Below, piece after piece: positions 7,924 to 16,338 of a stretch of DNA of 64,000 nucleotides. This DNA comes from CAWGHZ01 sp963822575 (GTDB taxonomy: Bacteria > Pseudomonadota > Alphaproteobacteria > MPNO01 > DASWLB01), in assembly GCA_963822575.1 (NCBI GenBank), contig CAWGHZ010000007.1:62001-126000 (forward strand), given 5' to 3'. Under the pieces are notes generated by a model. The model was not told the origin of the DNA, searched no databases, and was given only the letters and a program-made list of their open reading frames with translations. How positions within the stretch are numbered: the stretch's first letter is position 1; each line of letters starts with the position of its first letter. Made by a program: the position numbers and the translations under genes.

Positions 7924-10326
7924 ATGCCGATCGCCGCCGATAAACTCACCGTGCTCACCGCGCTTGAGCGCAAGGTGCTGTGGCTGGCGAGCTGGACCAT
8001 CCACAACGCCAATCATCTGCGCGAGGCGAGCGATGGCCTGAAAGTCGGCGGGCATCAGGCCTCGTCGGCCTCGCTCGCCACCATCATGACTGCGCTTTAT
8101 TTCGACGTGCTGCGACCGCAGGACCGCGTGGCGGTCAAACCGCATGCTTCGCCGATCTTCCACGCCATCCAGTACCTGCTCGGCAAGCAGACGCGCGAAC
8201 GGCTGGAGCATTTCCGCGGCTACAAGGGCGCGCAGAGTTATCCCTCGCGCACCAAGGATACCGACGACGTCGATTTCTCCACCGGCTCGGTCGGCTTGGG
8301 CGTGGCGCAGACATTGTTCTCCTCGCTGGTGCAGGATTATGTACGGGCGCACGGCTGGGGTTTGAACCGGCCCGAAGGCCGCATGGTCGCGCTGGTCGGC
8401 GACGCCGAGCTGGACGAAGGCAATATCTTCGAAGCGATCCTGGAAGGCTGGAAGCACGGCCTGCGCAATTGCTGGTGGATCATCGACTACAACCGCCAGA
8501 GCCTCGACGCCGTGGTGCGCGAAGGATTGTGGGAGCGTTACGAGGCGCTGTTCAAGAATTTCGGCTGGGACGTCGTCATTATCAAATACGGTTCGCTGCA
8601 GCAGGCCGCGTTCAAGGAGCCGGGCGGCGAGAAGCTCAAAGCCTGGATCGACAATTGTCCGAACCAGCTCTACTCGGCGCTGGTCTTTGCCGGCGGCGCG
8701 GCTTGGCGCAAACGGCTCAACGACGAGATCGGCGATCAAGGCGATGTCAGCAAGCTGATCGAAAAGCGCTCCGATGAGGAGCTTGCCGCCTTAATGAACA
8801 ATCTCGGCGGGCACGATCTGCCCTCGGTGCTCGACGCCTTTCATGCCGCCGCCCGCAGCGACCAGCCAACCTGCTTCATCGCCTACACCATCAAGGGCTA
8901 CGGTCTGCCGTTTGCCGGCCACAAGGACAATCACGCCGGGCTGATGACGCCGGCGCAGATGGAGACTTTCCGCCAGGCGATGGATGTGGCGCCTGGCCAC
9001 GAGTGGGAGAAATTCGCCGGGCTCACGCTGCCGGCTGACTATCTGCAGGAATTTCTCGATCATGTGCCTTTCGCGCAAGGCGCGACGCGCCGCTTGCAGG
9101 CGCCGGAAATCGAGGTTCCGGCGGAGGTGAAAACGCCGTTCACCGCGGTCACCGCGACGCAGACCGGCTTTGGCGCCATCCTCAACGAGCTCGGCCGCGG
9201 CGACAGCGAGTTCACGCGCCGCATTGTCACCACCTCGCCGGACGTTACCGTCTCCACCAATCTCGGCGCCTGGGTCAACCGCCGCGGACTGTTCGCGCAC
9301 GAGGCGATGGCCGATGTGTTCAAGAGCGAGCGCATCCCCTCGACCTTCACCTGGGAATTCTCGCCCAAGGGCCAGCATATCGAACTCGGCATCGCCGAGA
9401 TGAATCTGTTCATCCTGCTGTCGGCCTTCGGGCTGTCGCATGCGATCAACGGCGAGCGGCTGTTGCCGATCGGCACGCTCTACGATCCATTCATCGCGCG
9501 CGGCCTCGATGCGCTCAATTACGCCTGCTACCAGGACGCCCGTTTCATCCTGGTGGCGACGCCCTCCGGCATTACGCTGGCCGGTGAAGGCGGCGCGCAT
9601 CAGTCGATTGCCGAACCGTTGATCGGCATGGCGCAGGACGGACTTGCCGGCTTCGAGCCAGCCTATGTCGACGAGCTTGCCGCCATCATGGGCTGGGCTT
9701 TCGCCTACATCCAGAAAAGCGGCGACGGCGAAGCCTCCGAGCGCAGTTGGCTGCGCGACGAGACCGGCGGTTCGGTTTACTTGCGTCTGTCCACGCGTCC
9801 GATCCAGCAGATCGAGCGCGCGATGAGCGACGAACTGCGCCAGCAGATCGTCGACGGCGCTTATTGGCTACGCAAACCGGGGCCGAATGCGCAAGTGATC
9901 GTCGCCTATACCGGCGCCATTGCACCGGAAGCGATCGAAGCCGTCGGCCTGATGGCGGAGGACCGCCGCGACGTTGGGCTGCTCGCCGTCACCTCGGCCG
10001 ACCGGCTCAACGCCGGCTGGACCGCGGCGCAGCGCGCGCGCGAGCGCGGGCTGGTGCATGCGCGCTCGCATATCGAACGGCTTTTGGCGGACGTGCCGCC
10101 GCATTGCGGCATCGTCAGCGTGCTTGACGGCCATCCGGCGACCTTGGCCTGGCTCGGCGCGGTCGCCGGCCATCGCACCCGCGCGCTCGGCGTCGAGCAT
10201 TTCGGGCAGACCGGCTCGCTTGCCGAGCTTTACCGGCACTACGGCATCGACGCCAACGCCATTATCGCCGCGGCGCAGGCCATCGCGCCGGGCCGCCCGA
10301 TCCGCCATCTCAAGGCATTGCCGTAA
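7924..10326 (+). CDS. Homodimeric 2-oxoacid dehydrogenase E1 / transketolase-like enzyme (AceE/MdeB type)
   Basis: 800 aa thiamine-diphosphate enzyme. The N-terminal domain starts near RKVLWLASWTIHNANHLREA. The ThDP motif runs from VGDAELDEGNIFEA (about residue 158) to the Asn of IIDYNRQSLDA about 30 residues later. A second pyrimidine-binding domain has GQHIELGIAEMNLFILLSAF and GEGGAHQSIAEPLIG, and a transketolase C-terminal domain ends near IRHLKALP. The architecture matches homodimeric E1 of pyruvate dehydrogenase, but there are no E2/E3 genes nearby. The divergent Lrp gene suggests an inducible dehydrogenase such as the 2-oxobutyrate enzyme MdeB. Its last 17 bases overlap the convergent Yip1 gene. 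Confidence 0.85.
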   Translation: MPIAADKLTVLTALERKVLWLASWTIHNANHLREASDGLKVGGHQASSASLATIMTALYFDVLRPQDRVAVKPHASPIFHAIQYLLGKQTRERLEHFRGYKGAQSYPSRTKDTDDVDFSTGSVGLGVAQTLFSSLVQDYVRAHGWGLNRPEGRMVALVGDAELDEGNIFEAILEGWKHGLRNCWWIIDYNRQSLDAVVREGLWERYEALFKNFGWDVVIIKYGSLQQAAFKEPGGEKLKAWIDNCPNQLYSALVFAGGAAWRKRLNDEIGDQGDVSKLIEKRSDEELAALMNNLGGHDLPSVLDAFHAAARSDQPTCFIAYTIKGYGLPFAGHKDNHAGLMTPAQMETFRQAMDVAPGHEWEKFAGLTLPADYLQEFLDHVPFAQGATRRLQAPEIEVPAEVKTPFTAVTATQTGFGAILNELGRGDSEFTRRIVTTSPDVTVSTNLGAWVNRRGLFAHEAMADVFKSERIPSTFTWEFSPKGQHIELGIAEMNLFILLSAFGLSHAINGERLLPIGTLYDPFIARGLDALNYACYQDARFILVATPSGITLAGEGGAHQSIAEPLIGMAQDGLAGFEPAYVDELAAIMGWAFAYIQKSGDGEASERSWLRDETGGSVYLRLSTRPIQQIERAMSDELRQQIVDGAYWLRKPGPNAQVIVAYTGAIAPEAIEAVGLMAEDRRDVGLLAVTSADRLNAGWTAAQRARERGLVHARSHIERLLADVPPHCGIVSVLDGHPATLAWLGAVAGHRTRALGVEHFGQTGSLAELYRHYGIDANAIIAAAQAIAPGRPIRHLKALP

Positions 10327-10891
10327 ACGCGCTCAGGCGCAGGCCGAGCGCCACCGCGGCAAGGCCCAACACGACCGCCCAAATTGCCAGTCCGCAAAGC
10401 GTAACGGCGACGGTGTAAGCCATGAGCTTCGCCGCCGGCGGCTTCATCAACACGGCCAGTCCGGTGTAGAGCAGATACAGACTGTACAGCCCCATGAGGG
10501 ACAGGAACGCCATCGGCGGATTGACGTCGAAGACGGCGGCGACCCAGGCGGCGGTCGGCGCATAGACCGCGACCTTGATGGCGTTGTTGAAATTGCGCTG
10601 TCCGCCAAACACGCCGGCGAGCCCGTCGATAACGAAAGCCATGACAAGAACACTGGCCAGCGTGAGCGCATAGACGATCAGCGCCCAGCTCAAGCCGAGG
10701 ATGATGTTCAGCCGGTAGCCGGTGTATCCCGTGAAGCAAATGCCGATGAAGGCCGCGGCCGGCGGGATAAGGCCGACGATCGCGGCATAATTGAAAAAAA
10801 GATAGCCGGCGCTGTGTTGTTCGCCTTCGATTGTCTGCCATTCCGATTTCGGATTTTGCAGGATCGCCTTGATGCGCTCGACGAGATTCAT
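10310..10891 (-). CDS. Yip1 family integral membrane protein
   Basis: 193 aa. It starts MNLVERIKAILQNPKSEWQT, the amphipathic N-terminus typical of bacterial Yip1-domain proteins, followed by five hydrophobic segments (including YLFFNYAAIVGLIPPAAAF and MAFLSLMGLYSLYLLYTGL). The function of bacterial Yip1 proteins is unknown. The start at 10889-10891 was chosen because upstream codons lack family similarity. The 3' end overlaps the E1 gene by 17 bases in convergent orientation. Confidence 0.85.
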   Translation of the reverse strand: MNLVERIKAILQNPKSEWQTIEGEQHSAGYLFFNYAAIVGLIPPAAAFIGICFTGYTGYRLNIILGLSWALIVYALTLASVLVMAFVIDGLAGVFGGQRNFNNAIKVAVYAPTAAWVAAVFDVNPPMAFLSLMGLYSLYLLYTGLAVLMKPPAAKLMAYTVAVTLCGLAIWAVVLGLAAVALGLRLSAFTAMP

Positions 10892-10922
10892 GTCAGCCTG
10901 CTTTCGATCCGCACCATGACGC

Positions 10923-12551
10923 TTAGCGCTTCCCGTCTTCCACAATCATCGCCGCGCCTTTTTCGGCGATCATAATGGTCGGCGAGTTGGTGTTGCCGGA
11001 GGTAATCGATGGCATCACGGAAGCGTCCACCACGCGCAAGCCGTCAATACCGATCACCCGCAGGCGCGCATCGACCACCGAGCGCGCGTCGTCGGCCCGC
11101 CCCATAGTTGCAGTTCCGACCGGGTGAAAAATCGTGGTGCCGATATCGCCGGCGGCTTTCTCAAGTGCGGCCTCGTCGTCATCGCGCGCCGATGCGCCCG
11201 GCAGATATTCGACCGGCAAATATTTCTGCAAGGCCGGCTGCGCCACGATCGCCCGTGTCACGCGGATCGAATCGGCGGCGATCCGGCGATCCTCCGGCGT
11301 CGACAGATAATTCGGCGCGATCGCCGGCGGCTGCGCAGGATCTGCCGATTTCAGCGTCAGCGCGCCGCGGCTTGTCGGCCGCACATTGGCGACGCTGGCC
11401 GTGAATGCCGGGAACGGGTGCAACGGCTCGCCGAACTTGCTGAGCGACAGCGGCTGCACGTGATATTGGATGTTGGCGCGGTCCTGCGTCTTGTCCGACT
11501 TGGTGAAGGCGCCGAGCTGCGACGGAGCCATGGTCAACGGCCCGCGCCGGCGCAGCACATAGTCGATGCCCATGCCGAGCCGGTTGAACGGCGAGACATA
11601 AGTCTCGTTCAGGGTCTTCACGCCCGACACTTTGTAGATCAGCCGCAGCTGCAAATGATCCTGCAGGTTGCCGCCGACGCCCGGTCTGTCGAGCAAAGTT
11701 GGAATCCCGAATTTCGACAGTTGATCCCCCGGCCCAACACCCGACAACATCAGCAGATGCGGCGAACCGATGGCGCCGGCGGCGAGGACCACCTCGCCGC
11801 GGCAGCGCGCGCTGCGTGCCACGCCGTTTTGCCGCCAGCGCACGCCGCTCGCGCGCCGGCCGTCGAAGATGAGGCCTTCCGCCAGACAGCCGGTTTCCAG
11901 CTTAAGGTTTTGCCGATGCAACACCGGCTTCAAGAACCCGCGCGCCGCCGACCAGCGCCGCCCGCGCTTCTGGTTGACGTGGAAATAGCAGATGCCCTCG
12001 TTGTCGCCGGTGTTGAAATCGTCGATCGAGGGAATGCCGTACTGGTTGGCGGCGAGCTTGAAGGCGTCAAGAATTTCCCAGTTCAGCCGCGGATATTCGA
12101 CGCGCCACTCGCCGCCTTGCGCGTGGTGATCGCTTTGCAGGAAATGATCGACGTGCTTGCGGAAGAACGGCCGCACGTCATCCCACGACCAGCCCGGCAG
12201 ACCGAGCTGGCGCCATTGGTCGTAATCGGTCGCCTGCCCCAGCATGTAGATCATGCCGTTGATCGCCGAGGAACCGCCGATCACCTTGCCGCGCGGATAA
12301 TTGAGAATGCGGCCGTTGAGGCCCGGTTCGGCTTCCGTCTTCAAGAGCCAGTCGGCGCGCGGATTTCCGATGGCGAACAAATAGCCGACCGGAATGTGAA
12401 ACCAGATCCAGTTGTCGCGGCCGCCGGCTTCGAGCAGCAGCACGCGCTTCGACGGATCGGCCGACAGCCGATTGGCCAACACGCAGCCGGCCGAGCCCGC
12501 GCCGACGATGATGTAGTCGAACTCGCCGTCGATGGGCGCGCTCTCAGCCAT
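10923..12551 (-). CDS. GMC family FAD-dependent oxidoreductase (choline/alcohol dehydrogenase type)
   Basis: 542 aa. The Rossmann FAD motif is at the N-terminus (YIIVGAGSAGCVLANRLS), the GMC signature GGSSAINGMIYMLGQATDYD near residue 80, and the C-terminal catalytic region contains HPVGTATMG and SGNTNSPTIMIAEKGA. Such enzymes oxidise alcohols; choline, polyethylene glycol and other alcohol substrates are all possible. The start follows GGAGGAAACGGC; an in-frame upstream extension to 12623 has no ribosome site. It is a single gene, with Yip1 downstream on the same strand. Confidence 0.92.
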   Translation of the reverse strand: MAESAPIDGEFDYIIVGAGSAGCVLANRLSADPSKRVLLLEAGGRDNWIWFHIPVGYLFAIGNPRADWLLKTEAEPGLNGRILNYPRGKVIGGSSAINGMIYMLGQATDYDQWRQLGLPGWSWDDVRPFFRKHVDHFLQSDHHAQGGEWRVEYPRLNWEILDAFKLAANQYGIPSIDDFNTGDNEGICYFHVNQKRGRRWSAARGFLKPVLHRQNLKLETGCLAEGLIFDGRRASGVRWRQNGVARSARCRGEVVLAAGAIGSPHLLMLSGVGPGDQLSKFGIPTLLDRPGVGGNLQDHLQLRLIYKVSGVKTLNETYVSPFNRLGMGIDYVLRRRGPLTMAPSQLGAFTKSDKTQDRANIQYHVQPLSLSKFGEPLHPFPAFTASVANVRPTSRGALTLKSADPAQPPAIAPNYLSTPEDRRIAADSIRVTRAIVAQPALQKYLPVEYLPGASARDDDEAALEKAAGDIGTTIFHPVGTATMGRADDARSVVDARLRVIGIDGLRVVDASVMPSITSGNTNSPTIMIAEKGAAMIVEDGKR

Positions 12552-12724
12552 GCCGTTTCCTCCAAGAAGGACTTTACCTGCCTCGCGAAGAGTTGCTAGG
12601 CTTGCCTTCGACCTGCAGCGCACCGTGCGTGCGCTGCGTTTGACGGAACGGCGGTTCCGGCGCGGTCAATTCCTAATCGATGAGACGCCGGTCCGGCGCC
12701 CGCGCGGCGCCGAGGAGAACCGCC

Positions 12725-13513
12725 ATGTTTGCACGCCTCGCTGCCATTCTCAGTCTATTCGCCGCTCTCGCCGGCGCGCCACAACCGGCCGTCGCAGAGG
12801 ACAACACCACCGTATTCGCCGCTGCCTCGATGCGTAACGCGCTCGACGAGGTGGACGCGGCCTTCACCAAGAAGACCGGCGTCAAAGTGGTGGCGAGCTA
12901 TGCCGCGAGCTCCGCGCTCGCCAAGCAGATCGCGCAAGGCGCGCCCGCCGACGCCTATATTTCCGCCAACGTCAAATGGATGGATTTCCTGGCCGGCAAG
13001 AAGCTGGTTGCAGCAGGCACGCGCGTCGACTTGCTTGGCAACAGCCTGGTACTCATCGCGCCGAAGGATTCCAAGCTCGACCACGTGAAGATCGAAAAAG
13101 GCTTCGACATCGCCAAGCTTGCCGGCGACGGCCGCATCGCGGTCGCCGACACCAAGGCCGTGCCGGCCGGCCTTTACGCCAAGGCGGCGCTCACCTCGCT
13201 TGGTGCGTGGCAGGCGGCGGAGCCGAAACTCGCGCAGGCCGAAAACGTGCGCGCGACGCTCGCTTATGTCGCGCGCGGCGAGACGCCGCTCGGCATCGTC
13301 TATTCGACCGACGCCAAGATCGAGCCGAAGGTCAAGATCATCGGCACCTTCCCGGTCGGGTCGCATCCGGCGATCACTTATCCGGTGGCCGGTTTGGCGG
13401 CGAGCAAGACTATGCAGGTCAAAGCCTACCTGGATTTCCTGGAAACCCAGGCCGCCAAAACGATCTTCGAAAAATACGGCTTCAGCTTCCTGGTACCGCC
13501 GAAGGCATCGTAA
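12725..13513 (+). CDS. modA: Molybdate ABC transporter substrate-binding protein ModA
   Basis: 262 aa periplasmic oxyanion-binding protein. A signal peptide (MFARLAAILSLFAALAGAPQ) is followed by NTTVFAAASMRNALDEVDAA, the conserved ModA start with the oxyanion-binding Ser. Also present are ASSALAKQIAQGAPADAYIS and GETPLGIVYSTDA. GAGGAGA stands about 8 bases before the ATG at 12725; an in-frame upstream ATG at 12680 would destroy the signal peptide. It is first in a tight modABC operon (2- and 3-base gaps). Molybdate uptake supplies molybdenum-cofactor enzymes. Confidence 0.94.
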   Translation: MFARLAAILSLFAALAGAPQPAVAEDNTTVFAAASMRNALDEVDAAFTKKTGVKVVASYAASSALAKQIAQGAPADAYISANVKWMDFLAGKKLVAAGTRVDLLGNSLVLIAPKDSKLDHVKIEKGFDIAKLAGDGRIAVADTKAVPAGLYAKAALTSLGAWQAAEPKLAQAENVRATLAYVARGETPLGIVYSTDAKIEPKVKIIGTFPVGSHPAITYPVAGLAASKTMQVKAYLDFLETQAAKTIFEKYGFSFLVPPKAS

Positions 13514-13515
13514 GC

Positions 13516-14211
13516 GTGTTCGAACTGACGCCGCAGGATTGGACCGCCATCGCATTGTCGCTGCGCATCGCGGTGGTGGCGACGCTGGTGTCGCTGCCGT
13601 TCGGCGTCGCCGTCGCGACGCTGCTGGCGCGTAAGTCGTTCTGGGGCAAATCGCTGCTCGATGCGTTGGTGCACTTGCCGCTGGTGCTGCCGCCGGTGGT
13701 GACCGGTTATCTGCTGCTGATCACGCTCGGGAGGCGCGCGCCGGTCGGAGCTTTCCTCGCCGACCATTTCGGCATCGTCTTCGCCTTCCGCTGGACCGGC
13801 GCCGTGATCTCCTGCGGCGTGATGGCGTTTCCACTGATGGTGCGGGCGATCCGTCTCTCGATCGAGGCGATCGACAGCCGGTTGGAAGACGCTGCGGCGA
13901 CGCTCGGCGCGCGGCCGGTTTGGGTGTTCGCCACCATAACGCTGCCGCTGGCGCTGCCCGGCATCATCGCGGGCTGCATGCTGGCGTTTGCCCGCGCGCT
14001 CGGCGAGTTCGGCGCCACCATCACCTTCGTCTCCAACATTCCCGGCGAGACGCAGACCATCTCGGCGGCGATCTACACGCTGACCCAGATCCCGGACGGC
14101 GACCGCGCCGCACTCAGTCTTGTCGTGGTTGCGGTGGTCATCTCGGTCGCCGCCTTGGTGGCTTCCGAATGGTTCGCCCGCCGCGCCACCGCGCGGCTGC
14201 ACGGGAGCTGA
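13516..14211 (+). CDS. modB: Molybdate ABC transporter permease ModB
   Basis: 231 aa. It starts with GTG two bases after modA. Five to six transmembrane segments are visible. ModB-specific stretches include LPLVLPPVVTGYLLLITLGR and the EAA-type loop AAATLGARPVWVFATITLPL, then ALPGIIAGCMLAFARALGEF and GATITFVSNIPGETQTISAA. It forms the homodimeric channel for ModA-delivered molybdate. Confidence 0.94.
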   Translation: MFELTPQDWTAIALSLRIAVVATLVSLPFGVAVATLLARKSFWGKSLLDALVHLPLVLPPVVTGYLLLITLGRRAPVGAFLADHFGIVFAFRWTGAVISCGVMAFPLMVRAIRLSIEAIDSRLEDAAATLGARPVWVFATITLPLALPGIIAGCMLAFARALGEFGATITFVSNIPGETQTISAAIYTLTQIPDGDRAALSLVVVAVVISVAALVASEWFARRATARLHGS

Positions 14212-14214
14212 GTC

Positions 14215-14901
14215 GTGCTGACGGTCGATGTCCAAAAAAAGCTCGGCGAATTTTCCATCGATGCGCGGTTTGCCGGCGAGAGCGGCGTAACCGCTTTGTT
14301 CGGCGCTTCCGGCGCCGGCAAGACCACCGTCGTCAACATGATCGCCGGCCTCACGCGGCCGGATCGCGGCCGCATCGTGCTCGACGGCGAGGCGCTGTTC
14401 GACGCGGCCGCCGGCGTCGATCGTCCGGCCTGGCGGCGAAGGATCGGTTTGGTGTTCCAGGACGGCCGGTTGTTTCCGCACCTTTCCGTCAAGGGCAATC
14501 TCGATTACGGCCGCTGGATCGGCGGCCACCCGGCGGATGGCGCAGCCTTCGCGCATGTGGTGGCGTTGCTCGATGTCGGCCATCTGCTCGAGCGGCGGCC
14601 CGGCAAGCTGTCCGGCGGCGAGCGCCAGCGCGTTGCGATCGGACGCGCGTTGCTGACGCGCCCGCGCCTGCTGCTGCTCGACGAGCCGCTGGCTTCGCTC
14701 GATGCGCCGCGCAAGGCGGAAATTTTACCCTATTTGCAGCGGCTGCGCGACGACGAGAAAGTACCGATGATCTACGTGAGCCACGATGCGGTCGAATTGA
14801 AGCGCATCGCCACGCGCGTGGTCCGTCTCGGAGACGGTCGCGTGATTTCCACCGGAGGCACGGAATTACTCGACGAACGGCCTGTTGATGTGCTCTTGTA
14901 G
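14215..14901 (+). CDS. modC: Molybdate ABC transporter ATP-binding protein ModC, short form without TOBE domain
   Basis: 228 aa, GTG start 3 bases after modB. Walker A is FGASGAGKTTVVNMIAGLTR near residue 29, the signature is LSGGERQRVAIGRALLTRPR near residue 132, and Walker B is LLLLDEPLASLD. Typical ModC proteins are about 350-370 aa and carry a C-terminal molybdate-binding TOBE/MOP regulatory domain. This one stops right after the nucleotide-binding domain, so trans-inhibition by intracellular molybdate may be absent or depend on another protein. The BtuF-like gene begins 3 bases after the stop. Confidence 0.92.
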   Translation: MLTVDVQKKLGEFSIDARFAGESGVTALFGASGAGKTTVVNMIAGLTRPDRGRIVLDGEALFDAAAGVDRPAWRRRIGLVFQDGRLFPHLSVKGNLDYGRWIGGHPADGAAFAHVVALLDVGHLLERRPGKLSGGERQRVAIGRALLTRPRLLLLDEPLASLDAPRKAEILPYLQRLRDDEKVPMIYVSHDAVELKRIATRVVRLGDGRVISTGGTELLDERPVDVLL

Positions 14902-14904
14902 CGT

Positions 14905-15735
14905 ATGTTTCCGCCTGAACGAATCGTTTGCCTGACCGAAGAGACCGTTGAGACCCTCTACCTTCTCGGCGAGGAAGATCGCATCGTCGGCGTCTCCGGC
15001 TATGCGGTGCGCCCGGCGCAGGTGCGGCGGGAAAAACCGCGGATCGCCGCCTTCATCTCCGCCGATGTGCCGAAGATTTTGGCGCTCAAGCCTGACCTGG
15101 TGCTGGCCTTCTCCGATCTGCAAGCCGACATCGTCGCCGAACTGATTCGCGCCAATGTCGCGGCGCATGCCTTCAATCAGCGCGACGTCGGCGGAATTCT
15201 CGATATGGTGCGCACTGTCGGCGCGCTTGTCGGTCTGGCCGACAAGGCCGAAGCGCTCGCCCGCTCGCTCGCCGAGCGAGTCAACGTCGTGCACGAGCGC
15301 GCCATGCGCCAGGGCGTGCGGCCGCGCATCTATTTCGAGGAGTGGGACGAGCCGATGATTTCGGGCATCGGCTGGGTCTCCGAGCTGATCGAAGCGGCCG
15401 GCGGCATCGAAGTTTTTCCTTCGCTCGCCGCGCAGAAGAACGCCAAGGACCGGGTCGTGACGCCAGCCCAGGTGATCGCCGCCAAGCCGGACATCATCAT
15501 CGGCTCGTGGTGCGGCAAGAAATTCGTCCCCACCAAGGTCGCGGCCAGGCCCGGCTTTAACAAGATTCCCGCGGTCGCCAATGGCTGGCTGCGTGAGATC
15601 AAATCCCCACTGATCCTGCAACCCGGCCCGGCGGCGCTCACCGAGGGCCTCGATGCCCTGGCGCGAATTGTGGCCGATTGGGCCGAATGGCAGGCCGGCT
15701 CCATCCAGCAATACCGGGTCGGTTCGGGCCGATAG
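14905..15735 (+). CDS. Cobalamin-binding (BtuF-like) periplasmic-binding-fold protein without signal peptide
   Basis: 276 aa. It has the Fe3+-siderophore/cobalamin-binding (helical-backbone) fold: MFPPERIVCLTEETVETLYL, then LGEEDRIVGVSGYAV, VPKILALKPDLVLAFSDLQ and, in the second lobe, ARPGFNKIPAVANGWLREI. No signal peptide or lipobox is visible, and there is no better upstream start because modC ends 3 bases before. Proteins of this kind in Proteobacteria are annotated cobalamin-binding. Cytosolic retention or export by another route is unresolved. It is cotranscribed with modABC, and the next gene encodes a putative transport membrane protein of the DUF6580 family. Confidence 0.75.
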   Translation: MFPPERIVCLTEETVETLYLLGEEDRIVGVSGYAVRPAQVRREKPRIAAFISADVPKILALKPDLVLAFSDLQADIVAELIRANVAAHAFNQRDVGGILDMVRTVGALVGLADKAEALARSLAERVNVVHERAMRQGVRPRIYFEEWDEPMISGIGWVSELIEAAGGIEVFPSLAAQKNAKDRVVTPAQVIAAKPDIIIGSWCGKKFVPTKVAARPGFNKIPAVANGWLREIKSPLILQPGPAALTEGLDALARIVADWAEWQAGSIQQYRVGSGR

Positions 15736-15774
15736 AATTCCCCTGGCGCGCTGTGCTATGAAGGGCGTAACGCC

Positions 15775-16338
15775 ATGAGGGACTTATCAGCGATGCAGCC
15801 GAAGAAAACCCGCGCCGACCTGTGGATGGATCTGGGCCTGGTGGCCTTCCTGATCGCGTTTGACGTGATTGCCCGACTGCTGCCGCACGCGCCCGGAGTC
15901 TGGCCGGTCGCAGCCAGCGCGCTGTTTGCCGGGCGCATGCTGCGCGTTCCCGGCCTCGCTTTGGTCGTGCCGCTCGCTGCCGCCGTGCTGAGCAATTTTA
16001 TGCTGGCGACCGATGACTGGCGTGTCGCGCTGGTGGTCTATGCCGCGATCACGCTGCCGGCGCTCGCCGGCATGGCGACGCGGCGCTGGCGCGGAATCGT
16101 GCCGGTTGTGGCGACCATGGTTTCCTGCTCGCTGATCTTTTTTGCCGCCACCAATTTCGCGGTCTGGGCATTCAACGGCATGTATCCGATGAATTTCCAG
16201 GGGCTGGTGCAGTGCTACGTCGCGGCGCTGCCGTTCCTCGACAAGACCGTGCTGGGCGATTTGTTCTGGACCGCCGTCTTGTTCGGCGGCGCCTGGCTGG
16301 TGCAGCACGGGCCGGCGCTGGCGCGGCGGCCGTCCTAA
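15775..16338 (+). CDS. DUF6580 family putative transport membrane protein
   Basis: 187 aa with about five hydrophobic segments. The family-like stretch NFAVWAFNGMYPMNFQGLVQ is followed by CYVAALPFLDKTVLGDLFWT near residues 140-160. The organisation resembles ECF-type substrate-capture (S) components, but that is inference. It lies 39 bases after the BtuF-like gene on the same strand, which suggests a shared role in cofactor or vitamin uptake. Starts at residue 1 (15775) or Met7 are both possible. The stop overlaps the convergent antiporter gene by 4 bases. Confidence 0.7.
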   Translation: MRDLSAMQPKKTRADLWMDLGLVAFLIAFDVIARLLPHAPGVWPVAASALFAGRMLRVPGLALVVPLAAAVLSNFMLATDDWRVALVVYAAITLPALAGMATRRWRGIVPVVATMVSCSLIFFAATNFAVWAFNGMYPMNFQGLVQCYVAALPFLDKTVLGDLFWTAVLFGGAWLVQHGPALARRPS

